From Toxotes chatareus (Eukaryota; Chordata; Actinopteri; Toxotidae), in assembly GCA_016801885.1 (NCBI GenBank), contig CM028900.1, positions 9,393,501-9,457,500 of the forward strand: a stretch of 64,000 bases of DNA, given 5' to 3'. Under the pieces are notes generated by a model. That model worked only from the letters and a program-made list of their open reading frames with translations, was not told where the DNA came from and made no database searches. Each line of letters opens with the position of its first letter. Positions within the stretch are counted from its first letter, which is position 1. Below are positions 26,361-37,374 of this stretch, piece after piece. A program made the position numbers and the translations under genes.

Positions 26361-28204
26361 TCAAAACATGGCTGTGGTTATGTAAAGCCTCACAGAGCTG
26401 CTAGTGTGGCAGTAAACTTGTGTTTCCCTTTCAAAGAATAACAGTAATTTCATTCCAATGTATGTGATAAACAAATAAATAATATAGAACATGTTTTAGC
26501 ACGACACAAAAACAAACCTAGACAAATATTGCTGATTCTGTGAATGTGTCTGCCAAAGGAGCCATAAAGCAGAGTAGAGGGTGGAAGTCTGGAGATGGAG
26601 AAAGAATGGGGGGACAGAGTTGTGGCAAACCAAAATCCTTCCCTCCTCTTATCCATCTGATGTTTTTCCTCTTCTCTGTAATAGGCTGATGTCCTTGAGA
26701 AAAAAGCCAGAAAAAAAGCAAGATTTATCAGACTGAGCTTTTAAATCTGCTCTTACTTTTCTTGCACACATGCAGATTGCACGACTGCCGTCTCATCGTG
26801 GTTTGAGTCCAGGCAGAGGCAGAGCCATATGAATTATAGATCAGCTTATATTCCAACAGATCCTATGTTGTCAGTAGAGAAAAACTAAACCTGTTCAACT
26901 GTAACGCTGCTGAAAACAAATAAACCTCTCATTCTCCTGGATCAGTCACGTTTTTCAGATCAGAAACAATTAGTGTCTGCTCAAGCTGAATCAATTAAAA
27001 ATCTACAGCATGGCAAGCACAGAACATGGTGTTTAGAATTTAGAGTAATGGATGGCCCAATCCAGTTTGTTGATAAACCAAATCCTCACTTAAATGAGAA
27101 ATCCACAGAGGGCTGCTGCCAGTTCAGCTTGAGGGCTCTGGATCAGCCTGATTACTTTGGGCTGACTGCAGCAGATCAAAGTAATCCCCAAATACTAGAG
27201 AAGTATGTACATGGAACAACTGTGCTGTACTCCGAAGCACAGCGAGATGATGTGGGTGCTGTACTTTTTGTTAGCATTTAGTGAACATGTAGGCACATGT
27301 GTCCATGAATGTGTTTCTCTACGTGCATGTGCAAATGGTATGCCTGTCTGCGAAACCTGCAGCGCATGTAGGAGTGTGTTTGTCGTGGTTTGCTGCAGAA
27401 ATAGCTGCATACTGGGTTTTATAATCAGGATTCAGGATTCACCTTTAGCCCCTGTCATCAGTCAGACCTGTCCTAAAGCTCTCAAATGGGGAAAGAGGGA
27501 GGAGGGAGGAAATAAAAGGACAGATGGGGACAACTGATGCAGCCACAAAAATGAGAGAATGGAGGAGACAGACGGAGTAGCTCAAATGACTTGAAATTAT
27601 AATTTGATAAAAAAATATAAATCCAAATATTGAGTCAGCTGCAACTGGTACTGTGGCTATAAGTAAAGGATAAATGCCTGCCACTTGTATTAACACTAAT
27701 GAACGACAGTTCAGTTGTAAAAAAAAAAAACATACTGTGACAATATCCACTTTTATATAATTAATAAACAACATCTGATTTAAAACATGACGAGGCGATG
27801 TCAATGAAGGGGTGCTTGAGGTCATTTGATGGGGCTGTATGGGTTACATCTGACAAAAAAAGGACTGGAACTGATTTTCCTAAATGTTTACACTGCAAAA
27901 CAATAAAAAACAATTAACAAGTACACATGGAACAGACATACATACATGCACAGGATTTAAAATCTAGATATAAAGTTATTCTGCTAATGCATTTGCAGGG
28001 TTATGTTTGTCTTACCCATTTTGAAAAAAATGATTCTGAAAAAAAGACTTTACACTCAACAGAAGTTGAGAAAGGAAAAAAAATATACATTTAATATACA
28101 TTAATCATTGTTAACATAGTGACTTGGTTTGTGTTTCTGGTGTGTGTGATACACACTGCATATCTTTTCTTGTGTGTTTGATAATGTGGCTCTGTGTATT
28201 AGCA

Positions 28205-28208
<4 letters not shown>

Positions 28209-28255
<47 letters not shown>
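28209..28255. repeat. (GT)n microsatellite
   Basis: Pure GT tract of about 47 bp. Confidence 0.95.
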
Positions 28256-28257
<2 letters not shown>

Positions 28258-29850
28258 AACTATACACAGTGCCAGCATGTGTACACAGCAGGTCTCATTT
28301 CCTGATTCCCCGGTCAGACGCTGGTTTCTCTTTTGAGAACCAAGCCCACAATGACATCAGCTTCCGCCAACACACCAGCCGTCACTATGGCACCACACAA
28401 AGACATTTCTGGCCCAGAGGGAGGGGGAGCATCATGCTTGACACATTTATGGGTGAGGTCTGTGCTATGCTCCCCTCTTCTCTTATACCCTCCTCCTCCT
28501 CCTCCTTCTTCTTTTTCTCGATTTGTGTTTGTACAGCCGTCTGCTCTGTTTACCAGATCATCAAAGCGCTTCTCTGACTTCCATGGCTGTAGTGTTCTGG
28601 TTCTGGCCTTGTCTCCTTATGTGTTTTTGCTTCATTGCCTCTCTCTTCTCTTCCGCTCACTCGTCCACTAATGGCAACTGCTGTCCATTAAGTTCATTTG
28701 AAATCTTTCTTTCCCAGACTTCTGTTTCAGACTTTCTTCCTCCCTCCCCCTCTTTTGGTCTCTCTTCTTGTCAACTGGAGCCATGACTCCAAGGGCAAAA
28801 TGCCTAGTGAAGAAGTGACCACCCACTGGGCTTTGTCTAACACTTTGCCCCAACAGACAGAAGGCCTGTGTGTGAGAGAGAGCTCCACAGAGAGGGAGAA
28901 ACAGACTGGACAGAGTGTGGCAGGTAGTAGAGAACATCAGTGCAAAAATGTTTCACCTCAATCTCTTCAAGATGATCACTTTAAAAAACTAAATAAAATA
29001 ATATCAAAATAATTTTCAGCATATGTCACAATTTCTACATTTTAAAGAGAGGTCTGTGACTGAATTATGGTTTAGTTTTCACTAATCATTTTTATCTGAA
29101 TATTAATTGCAATTTGGTTTTTCTCTAAGCAATAACCTGGTAGTATTACCAGAGAAAGAGTTGAGTTCATGTTCTTTAATTGTTTTCTCATCATCATGGT
29201 ACTGTATCTTATCTTTTATTTATTTTTTACACATCAACAAAAATCAGAGTAGGGAAACACATGGAGGAGGGGGGAAGTTTTCCCCTGGGGGCGATTTGCC
29301 CCAAACCACTAGGGGGCATCTTACCACAGATGTGGATTTTTTTTTTTTTCACATTTTCATAATCAGAAAAATCAATTTTGTGTTTTGCCCCAAACTGATG
29401 AATGGTTCCTCACATGACTCTCCTATATGCGTTAACAAAATGCAGTGAGTCTGCATTTGTCAAAACACACAGCTCCTTAAAACCAAATATATTTCTAAAA
29501 TAATATTTGACATTATGTTTATATCATTTGATGTCATCAGAATACAATTCTAAACTACAGATCAATAAAAGATTAGATTGAATTATTGCTGAGTCTAACT
29601 GTGTAATGTACTCCATATATTGTGTTGATTCACAGTTTAGTATAATATAAACTGAAGAATTATCCATTCACTGTTTCCTCCATGATCCTCAGGCAGTGCA
29701 GATTCATCGTACATTGTTCCTGCACAGCCTTATTTTGATTTATCTCTGTGCTGCCTGGCAGGATGTCCTATTCCTTCTAGTGGCCAACATTGGAACAACA
29801 ACCCCCACCCAGACTCTAGATGATGTCATCTCTTGAGCAAGAACTGTCAC

Positions 29851-29856
29851 TTTATT
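29851..29856 (-). terminator. tnfsf13b: candidate poly(A) signal for tnfsf13b
   Basis: AATAAA on the minus strand, about 605 bp beyond the tnfsf13b stop codon. It would give a moderate 3' UTR. Chosen by motif and distance only. Confidence 0.35.
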
Positions 29857-30460
29857 GTACCTGAATTTTCATTTCATTTAGACATATACAGGTAAACGTA
29901 ATTCAAATTGTGGCATTTAGATGATAACCAGACTCTTGTTTCTGTTAAAGTATGTAAAAAAATGAAGCATAAGAACTATTTCAGTGGTATGGTAATGCTG
30001 TTGCTACAGGAGGAAAGATTATTGAGCAGTGCATTGAAAAGTATAAGAATGATTTCACACAAGTAACACACCTACAAGTCAGACCACGTCATCTGTTTGT
30101 GATTATTTGAAGAACAAGTACTTGATTCTGGCAGTTTTTACCATATTTTGTCTTGATGTGTGGTAGAAATGAAGACAAATGAAGCTGCAGCTATAAGGTG
30201 CATCTAAAGTGTATATAAAGAGTAAAGACTATGCCATCAACTCATAGTCCCCTCCATGCCTGCTCAGGCTGGCCTAGCAAGGAGTTGCACAGTCTATCAT
30301 TCAGCCAGTGCAGAAATGGCTGCTTCCTGTATTCTTCTCTCAAACACCCAAAGTCAGGCAAGGTCAGCTGCATTGTGCCTTGTTGCTCCTTCTCTTCCAA
30401 ATGTATTACCTCTCTCCCATGACAATAGCATCCCTTGGGCCCAAAGTGAGGTGATACACT

Positions 30461-30573
30461 TTAAGCCAGTTTGACAGCACCCAGGAAGGTGGAGTCTCCA
30501 TCCAGGGACACGTTGGCTGTGGACCGGGGGATGAGAAGCTCCAAGTGGTCCCCAATCTCCAGCTTCACAATAC
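30461..30573 (-). CDS. tnfsf13b: tnfsf13b exon 6: C-terminal TNF strands and stop
   Basis: The acceptor is ACCCCTCAG. It encodes IVKLEIGDHLELLIPRS, then TANVSLDGDSTFLGAVKLA and a TAA stop at 30463-30461. The FLGAVKL ending is typical of BAFF. Confidence 0.95.
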
Positions 30574-32665
30574 CTGAGGGGTACAAATGTACACTTCAGA
30601 CCCTGAACTGTTTTTTTTTTTTTTTTCTCCCCTCCACCCAACTACTGACACACATATGCAGCCGATTCATAGGCACACAAAAACCCCACACATGCTTAAG
30701 CTTGACTAAAGAGGAAAACACGCTATTTGAGCTTCCCTAACAGCTACTGTAAAAAGGGTGTCCATGGGCTCACCTCCTGTGTAGCAGGTGTTGTAAGGGT
30801 AGACAGGGTTCATGTTCTGGATGCAACGGAACAGGATCACATACTGGGGCTCATCTCCCACCACAATCCTCTTTCTCCGAATCACAACATGACCCATTGC
30901 AAAGGTGCTGTCCATGTAGTAGACCTGTGTAAATCCCAACCACTGGGTTAAATCCAGGAGACATGTTCTGGCTATGGGTTTTAACACAGATAAACAGTCA
31001 GGTGGGTGGTGTAGCACTTGCTGTGTCATTTATTATGCATGCATCATTTGCATTTTCTCTTCAAGGTCTGTTAACCAACGGCACGCTTAGATTGAGCACA
31101 CCCTTTTTTTATGCACTGTACAGTATGGAGGCAAGTTTCCCTACTATATAAAATCAGGTTATTGGCAGACAGAGCAGTAGCACCTCCCTGTGGGAAAACT
31201 ATGAAATGACAACAAATGGACCTACCTGACTGTACACGAAGAAGAAGCCCTCCTCTCTGACTAATATGCTGTCTCCTTCTGCCTCCAGAGCGGAGCCCCT
31301 CCTCAGTCCAGTCTGCCAGGGGATACCTGTGTACGGCTCCAAGGCAAATTCTGATCAGAACCAGTAAGAATATATTAGAAAACACGTCAAAGCACCTAAA
31401 GCTAAACATCTGTCCCAGGAGTCAGCCAGAGTTAGTTGCTGCTGTAGTAGATGATGTATACATATTTATATCATTTTCAGTGTGAAATATATTTCATGTA
31501 ATTACTTGTAATTTCAATGTTAACTGCCAGGCATACTGTACCTTTCCTGTAGGTTTTCCTGCTGTTGTTTGCCAACAACTGCAAGCAAGGCTGAGAAACT
31601 GCCACAAAGCACAAGAGAAATGAGATGAACAAGAGATGTTTTTTATTACAGCCTGCACATTTCCTATTCCAATGAATGTCTCTTTTGTCCATTCTGTTGG
31701 CTCCAGTTATCCTTTTCGAATGAAATTTCAAAACTGCGTCAGCACTTAGCTGCAGTATAAACACTGGTGCCCTGTAAACCCCAGGAAGTATTAAATTGCT
31801 CATCCAGATGGTGAGCACATTCACACTGTCAGTTAACTGATATCAAACTTGCTTTTAATATAGTTATCACCAAAGCTGATGAGTACTTCACACTTGGCTG
31901 TTAGTTTGAGAGTGTTTTTTTTTTGGGGGGGGTGGCATTTGCTTTACTTTTCAAGGGTCTAAAGGTAGAGAGTATGTACAGATTGTAAAGCCTTCTGAGG
32001 CAAATTTCTGAATATGAGCTATATAAATAAACTTGACAGGTATAGGAAATATCATAACAATAAGGAATGAAGACCTTAATCACCACATTAAACAAGAGAA
32101 ATGGAATTAGTCACATACTGTATTTGAAAGTGAACCAAAACACTTGTATCATAAATTTTTCAACAAATGTCAGGCTCAGGTGCAGTGTGTACTTACTTGA
32201 CGTCTCTGTTCCAGTCACCATTCTTCTCCTCCTCCTCATGTGGGTCAAAGTATGCTGAGACTCAGTTTGGTGAAGGGGCTCTTGGCTGCCTCTCTGACCA
32301 CCAATATTCTCAGTCTGCACAGACAGAATACAGTCCTTAGAATCACAAGTACTGCAAGTGAAATGCAATGTCTTGTATGTCTTCACAGCCCTGTGCAGAT
32401 GAGGTGTTTGTTGTTGTGTCCCAAAGGACTGGTTGCCTCTTACCTGGCCCCTATGCACGGCCTCTTGTCCTTCTTCTCTCCTGCGACAGACCTCTAATTT
32501 GAGTCCCTCTACCTCAGCTCTGAGAGCCATCAGTTGGTAAAGGGACAAAGCTGAAAAAGAGGAGGAGGTGACAGCAGCTAGTGTCAGCAGGAAAACCGGC
32601 CAGGACAGCCTCCCTTCACCTGTCCGTTGTCCAGTCCCAGGCTTCACACCTGCCAAAACTGCCAT
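30461..32665 (-). CDS. tnfsf13b: tnfsf13b, BAFF/BLyS B-cell survival cytokine (six coding exons)
   Basis: BAFF is a type II membrane TNF-family ligand, released by furin-type cleavage, that supports B-cell survival through BAFF-R, TACI and BCMA. Coding exons on the minus strand are 32444-32665, 32197-32314, 31542-31598, 31226-31350, 30774-30924 and 30461-30573. The 786 nt encode 261 residues, with every junction GT-AG and in phase. The protein has a short cytoplasmic tail, one membrane segment at about residues 22-44, a stalk with a RRRRR cleavage site at 101-105, and a TNF homology domain from about 133 to the end. Visible family landmarks are GIPWQTGLRRGS, EEGFFFVYSQVYYMD, GDEPQYVILFRC and the terminal FLGAVKLA. 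Cys208 and Cys221 have the spacing of the conserved disulphide. Sequons are at Asn124 and in the STANVSLDG segment. An in-frame ATG 12 nt upstream (32677) is an alternative start. Six exons match the mammalian gene. Confidence 0.95.
30774..30924 (-). CDS. tnfsf13b: tnfsf13b exon 5: central TNF strands and flap region
   Basis: The 151 nt encode VYYMDSTFAMGHVVIRRKR, then IVVGDEPQYVILFRC and a segment ending NTCYTG. VVGDEPQYV sits where mammalian BAFF has the DE-loop flap used for 60-mer assembly. Cys208 and Cys221 are the conserved disulphide pair. Confidence 0.94.
31226..31350 (-). CDS. tnfsf13b: tnfsf13b exon 4: start of TNF homology domain
   Basis: The 125 nt encode FALEPYTGIPWQTG, then LRRGSALEAEGDSILV and REEGFFFVYSQ, the first strands of the TNF fold. 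The donor GTAGGT follows CAG. Confidence 0.93.
31542..31598 (-). CDS. tnfsf13b: tnfsf13b exon 3 (57 nt)
   Basis: Encodes SQPCLQLLANNSRKTYRK, which leads into the TNF domain. The acceptor is CTTTGTGGCAG rather than a second AG eight bases on, because only this choice keeps the frame. The donor is GTACAG. A glycosylation sequon NNS is present. Confidence 0.88.
32197..32314 (-). CDS. tnfsf13b: tnfsf13b exon 2: stalk with furin-type site
   Basis: The acceptor is CTGTATTCTGTCTGTGCAG and the donor GTAAGTAC, with 118 nt ending in phase 1. It encodes a polar stalk and five consecutive arginines (residues 101-105) before MVTGTETS. The predicted soluble cytokine would begin at about Met106. Confidence 0.88.
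32315..32443 (-). other. tnfsf13b: tnfsf13b intron 1: 129 bp, stop-free and frame-neutral
   Basis: The intron has consensus GTAAGA and GTGCAG ends. Its length is a multiple of three, it is phase 0, and it contains no stop in the coding frame. Retention would insert 43 residues, including a cysteine-containing stretch FTCSTCDSKDC, into the stalk before the cleavage site. Confidence 0.8.
32444..32665 (-). CDS. tnfsf13b: tnfsf13b exon 1: cytoplasmic tail and membrane segment
   Basis: Encodes residues 1-74: MAVLAGVKPGTG, a hydrophobic span SWPVFLLTLAAVTSSS onward, then a charged stalk with CRRREEGQEA. The donor GTAAGA follows CAG (phase 0). MAVLAG is preferred as the start because fish BAFF proteins commonly begin there. 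The upstream in-frame ATG would add MGPA. Confidence 0.9.
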
Positions 32666-33300
32666 TGCAGGGCCCATACAATTCCAGAAAGCTCACACTG
32701 GCAGCATGACTGGTCTCACGCCTGAACTACGATGCCTCTCTTCTAACAGACTTGGCGCTTCGGAATGTTGGATGTTTGCGTCTGTCATCAAGTTTCATCC
32801 AGTTCTTCCAGCTTTCCTTCAGTTCCTCGCAACAGGCTCCACTGTCTCTTAACTTGCTTTTATCCTCCTGTGGCCGGTTTTACTTATGTCAGAGGGACTA
32901 CGCAGAACAAATACTGTACAAAAAAACAGCTTCCCCTCTATTCTTCCGCTCAGCTAACCACATTCAGCTTCCTGCCTGACCAACAGCCCCTACAAGCCTC
33001 TATCCCCTTTCTCTTCGTCTTGCTTCTCCAAAATGATAAAACACAGCGCTTCTCCACATTGTATCAAATAAACTGTGCGATCGTCTTTTGGCAGTCTGGC
33101 AAAGAAAACGAGGGGGGTGATTTCAGACTAAAAAAGAGACATTACATTTGAATTTCACATGAGAGGAGCCAACACGCAGTGAAAGAAGGAAGTGCAAAAA
33201 TTACTTCAACTTTGAATGGAAACATGACAACAAAACTAACTACATTTCTCAGAATATAAAAAGTGAAGTGACAGCAAGTTACATACGTCAGTTCGGAATT
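32666..33300 (-). promoter_or_regulatory. tnfsf13b: tnfsf13b 5' leader and proximal promoter region
   Basis: Sequence immediately upstream of the BAFF start. It is not CpG-rich, and no clear TATA box was recognised. An ETS/PU.1-like purine motif GAAAGAAGGAAGTG starts at 33181. The transcription start cannot be placed. Confidence 0.4.
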
Positions 33301-33582
33301 GTATCATTAAAAAAGCTTGTTTACAACAACAACAACAAAAATCAAACAAGCCATTTTAATGTATCAATTTATTGCATGTTACAGTACAGAAAATAGAAAG
33401 TGAAAATGTGTGCTTACAAAAGAAGTTGTCAACATTGTTTTCGAAATAGAAAAGAAAAACAACTTTGAAACTGAAAGTCACTCAAACTGACTGCTTCATA
33501 GTGAAGATAAAGATGAATCATTCAGATGTCTAACCGTTCAGATGTCCCATCAATGTTTCTTCAGTGTGGAGTTACTGTAAGT

Positions 33583-33873
33583 CAGTGGTTCTCAAACTTT
33601 CTCCGGCATGCCCCATTTCAGAAGCTGAAAAAAGTTCATGTTTTCCCCAGTGCACAATTTTTCTTATTTTTTTTTTTTTTATCAATCATGAACAATAAGA
33701 GCTGAAGCAACTAACTAAAAAGGATCCAGGTTGAATTTTAGTGAAATAAAGGTCAGCATGGCAGCATCAGAAAACTCCTGTTGACTTTTCCTACATAAAT
33801 CATGTTCATTCAATTTAGTTTCACTCAACCCAGGGGGTCCTGGCCCACCAGTCCACCAGTTTGAGAACCACTT
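33583..33873. mobile_element. non-autonomous hAT-type DNA transposon (MITE), 291 bp
   Basis: The left end reads CAGTGGTTCTCAAACTTT. The right end is its inverted counterpart, AGTTTGAGAACCACTT, with the last base diverged. The 8-bp sequence CTGTAAGT flanks both ends exactly (33575-33582 and 33874-33881), the target-site duplication length of hAT elements. There is no transposase open frame. The interior is non-coding and contains a T-rich run. Confidence 0.88.
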
Positions 33874-35774
33874 CTGTAAGTTATGGTAGATATACACAAA
33901 GTATGTCAACACTGTGCAGGTTCATTACAGAAATTTGCTGAGACTCAACATAATCACATGCCAGCTTGCAAATGTAACTAGTAAATTCCAAATGATACCA
34001 ACACTTTGAATCGCATTCATTCCACTCTATTCACAACTGTATGACCATACAAAAATATGTTCCACAGTGCATTCACACGGGACGTGGCAAATGATTTTTA
34101 TTTATAAAAAACAAAAAGACATTCAGTTTGAGTCCATCTCTTTTCATCAACAGGGTGTTGGACGATACATTTGGCTAGGATAAAAACTCCAATATTGTAT
34201 TAATTATTAAATTTGCTTTAGGCTAGCCACCAAAACAATAAATGACAACAAGTTCCCACATCTATTCTTGAGTGAAGAAATGTTATGATGCAAACTAACA
34301 GCATAAGTGTGTAAAGCAAAGCATGTGAAACAAAATGAGTGTATATTAACATGGTTGAATTCAGATTGCACAATGTGCACTCCAAATGTGTAAAGGGATA
34401 AAAAACTGAATGCATCTAACTCAGCTTATGGATTCAATATAATACAAAAATGTCTGAAACTGTTCAGTGCCACTGGTGGAAAAAAAAAATGTCACACAAA
34501 AGGGAGAAAAGACTGTCTATACATTATTTGTTATAAAGCACGCTTGTTAATTTAAGACCACAATTTACATTCATAGTAGCCTTTAGACAATTTCACATTG
34601 TTATCACACTGACACAAACAAATTTGGTCTTTTCGTGCTCTTACATTTTGTTTAGCGTTCTGTTTACGAACAGTATCAAATATGGCTAAGATCTGTTGAG
34701 TGTATTCAAATGGCTTTGATACCACTGCAGTGCAGTGTGCTGCATTAGATAACAGTGTTTTAATCATCAAGCTCTGCTCCACCCCCTGGAAGACATGCGG
34801 GAAAGGTTAATTAACTCATTAAAAGCCCTCCAAGTGAGTAAAGCCATTTTGCCACATAAGCATGGAGAGAGATGATAATAGCTAACAAATAATTACAACA
34901 TTTGATCAAAACAAAAAAGCTCACATTTTATTTTCAGTTCTTAAGAAAGTTTCAGGTTTTTTCAAGACTATCTTAATACAAGACTCAAATGCCTGTGTAT
35001 GTTGAAAGAGCAACTGGTCTCTGCAATCATTCTTCCTGTCAGTACTGGCGGTTAAGAAACCCCTCCCAAAAGCGTAAGAGAAGGGGGACAAAGTCCACAG
35101 TGCTCTATCAGTGAAAAATTTCATTCTAAAATCCAACTTAAGTTAATATGCTGCTTTATCAGTCTGAAGTAAGTAAGTTTGAAAGTTAGTCTTTTTTTCC
35201 ACCATATTCACTTGTTTTGTGTTAGACTGACAAAACCTCATATTATCTTAGGAAATTATCTCTTCATGGTCAGTATCAACTCCAACCATTAATTCTTCCA
35301 GTGTACATAACAACAAGTATTATAGTGCTGTACTAAGATAGACTGAAAGAAATCTGAACCCATTCTTTAATAACAAACCACACACGGAGCAAATGCTGCT
35401 TATCAAACCACAGGAGCAAAAGTTGCTCAAAAGCAACTCAAGCCCATTTAAGAATAAACACTATCCTGCGTGCTAGTTGTGTTTTAACAGGACACAGTAA
35501 CAGAGAGGATATCTTGTAGCTTATCTCAATCGCACTTAAACAGAAGCAGTTTGACAGGAAATAAGATGTCAAGAACTTATTTTTAAAGGCAGAAGGATCA
35601 CGTGCCACCTTATCTTAGTGACCGCTTCATCTCAGTCAGTCAACAAAAAATTATTTTAATGCTACTGCGCCAGACAAAATTTTCGAGGGTATATATAAAT
35701 ATTAATCACTACAATGTCAAGACATGCTAAGCTGCTGCAAGTACTCAAAAAAGTACGCCAAAAGGTCCAGAGTC

Positions 35775-35794
35775 AAAAAAAAAAAAAAAAAAAA
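35775..35794. repeat. poly(A) run
   Basis: About 20 consecutive A residues. No retroposon head or target duplication was recognised around it. Confidence 0.9.
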
Positions 35795-36318
35795 CCATCC
35801 TTATGCCCCTCCAAGTATTGCTCATTATTTATACATATATAGTTTTGTATGTTAGAGGTGTCATTTTAATTCTAGTAGTAATCAATTTTCACTTAACTAT
35901 GGTTCTTGTATGGTCATTATACTATGTGCAACTGTTTCATTGATTTTAATTCATTTCAGCAGACCCATTGCAGCAAATTCTTCTGTGGTTGTGATGTCTT
36001 GCAGTGTGGGCATGTATGCTCTGGCTTCATTCGTAAGAGGTCATAAATACATGCATTCATAGCTGCAACAAAAAAGATCCCAGGAGGACATTGTTACCCT
36101 CCCATAAAACCTTGAAATAGTCTAATCATTTCACAAATGTTAAATTTACAGAAAGAGTAAAACTAAATAAAAATGCAGAAAAAAAGCATAGAAAATGTAC
36201 ATTCTTTCCAAAATTTAATTAGTCCCTCAAATCAATTTCCTTTACCTTTTACAGCTGTCACTTTATCGCACCCATAACCTGCAGACAACAGTCAATCCCT
36301 GACTGTTTTTTTTTTCTT

Positions 36319-37374
36319 TCAGATAATGGTGACACTAGCTGAGGGTTGAGTACTCTCCTCGTGGGCGTGGCTCTTCAGCAGGTCTTTCATGAACTGCTCC
36401 AAAGCAGCGAAGTAGCCCTGACACTGCCACGTGTCATTGTGTGTTCCCTCTGGAAAGATGGCCAGGCGTTTAGTCCGCGCAGGAGATAACTCATACAGTT
36501 GTTTCATCATAACTGGTGGGATGAGCTGGTCTGACAGACCAGATACAAACAGCGAGGGCATGCGGCACAGCGCCACCTGCCGATAGGACAGGAACTGATT
36601 CCTATAGCACCACAAGGGCAGCAAGCGCATAGGCAAGAAGGAGAAGAGCGTTGCTGCCATGTGGGGAATGCTAAGGAAGGTGTTTTCAACAATGATGGCT
36701 GCTACACGGTGAGGGTTGACCGATGCCAAACGCACAGCCACAGCACCTCCTAGTGATCGGCCAAAGAGTACTATCTTTGTCTTGTCCAGATCAGGACGGG
36801 TCATGACATAGTCCAGTGTAGCTTCTGCATCCAGGTACAGCCCATCCTCACTGGGTTCACCCTCACTCTTTCCATAGCCACGATAGTCCACCAGCACTAC
36901 ATTGGCTTTCAGATTGACTAGCATCAGTAGGGCGTTCGGCACCCTGTGACCAATATTACCTGCATTACCATGGAAATAAAGGATAGTGGGTGGAGCAGAG
37001 GATGTGGGGCTGCTTTGATTGCCAGGGGTGACTCCAGGGGGTGTGTCCCCTCCAGTGTAGCGGAGCAGGATGAGGTTGAGCTTCACACCATCCTTGGTGC
37101 GGATGTACACGTTCTCATGTGGGATTCCTGTGGGCATGGGAACGTAAAGGCGAGAGGAAGAGGGCTGGTCAGGGAAGTAGAGGAGCACATCCTGAAATTT
37201 GTAGAGGATGCCTGCCACAGAGGCAAGGATGAGAGCGAGGAGAAAAAATCCTCCATACAGGTGGAAGGTGAGAATGAGGGCCAACAGGGAGACTCGACAG
37301 GCACCCCAGGACCAGGAGGCCAGAGTCAGTGTACAACGCTCTATTGCCCCCCAGAGCCTCCAGGGCTTCTCCAT
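36319..37374 (-). CDS. abhd13: abhd13, alpha/beta hydrolase domain-containing protein 13
   Basis: Abhd13 is a single-pass membrane serine hydrolase whose physiological substrate is not established. One uninterrupted exon encodes 351 residues and ends at a TGA at 36321-36319. A hydrophobic N-terminal anchor spans about residues 29-57. The alpha/beta-hydrolase landmarks are the oxyanion motif HGNAGN (135-140), VDYRGYGKSEG (162-172), the nucleophile elbow GRSLGG with Ser207, an acid at Asp282 in SGLSDQLIPP, and His312 in EGTHND. Thus all three catalytic residues are intact. The C-terminus ends VTII, as in mammalian ABHD13. The protein is about 14 residues longer than the human form, owing to a Pro/Gly/Ser-rich insert at about 108-129 before the first core strand. 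The start ATG sits after acceptor-like sequence, consistent with the single coding exon and upstream non-coding exon known in this gene. Confidence 0.96.
   Translation of the reverse strand: MEKPWRLWGAIERCTLTLASWSWGACRVSLLALILTFHLYGGFFLLALILASVAGILYKFQDVLLYFPDQPSSSRLYVPMPTGIPHENVYIRTKDGVKLNLILLRYTGGDTPPGVTPGNQSSPTSSAPPTILYFHGNAGNIGHRVPNALLMLVNLKANVVLVDYRGYGKSEGEPSEDGLYLDAEATLDYVMTRPDLDKTKIVLFGRSLGGAVAVRLASVNPHRVAAIIVENTFLSIPHMAATLFSFLPMRLLPLWCYRNQFLSYRQVALCRMPSLFVSGLSDQLIPPVMMKQLYELSPARTKRLAIFPEGTHNDTWQCQGYFAALEQFMKDLLKSHAHEESTQPSASVTII

Larger units (their letters stand above)
33301..36318. other. region between tnfsf13b and the abhd13 coding exon (probable abhd13 3' UTR plus intergenic)
   Basis: No coding exon was found. 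The region holds a hAT-type element (33583-33873), AT-rich sequence and a 20-bp A run at 35775-35794. Minus-strand AATAAA words at about 34097-34102 and near 33365 could end a long abhd13 3' UTR; the true end cannot be chosen from sequence. Confidence 0.5.

Noticed and set aside
29260..29400. Segment with GGGGGCGATTTGCCCCAAACC suggestive of a transposon end
   Set aside because: No matching inverted or direct terminal repeat and no target duplication could be found nearby.
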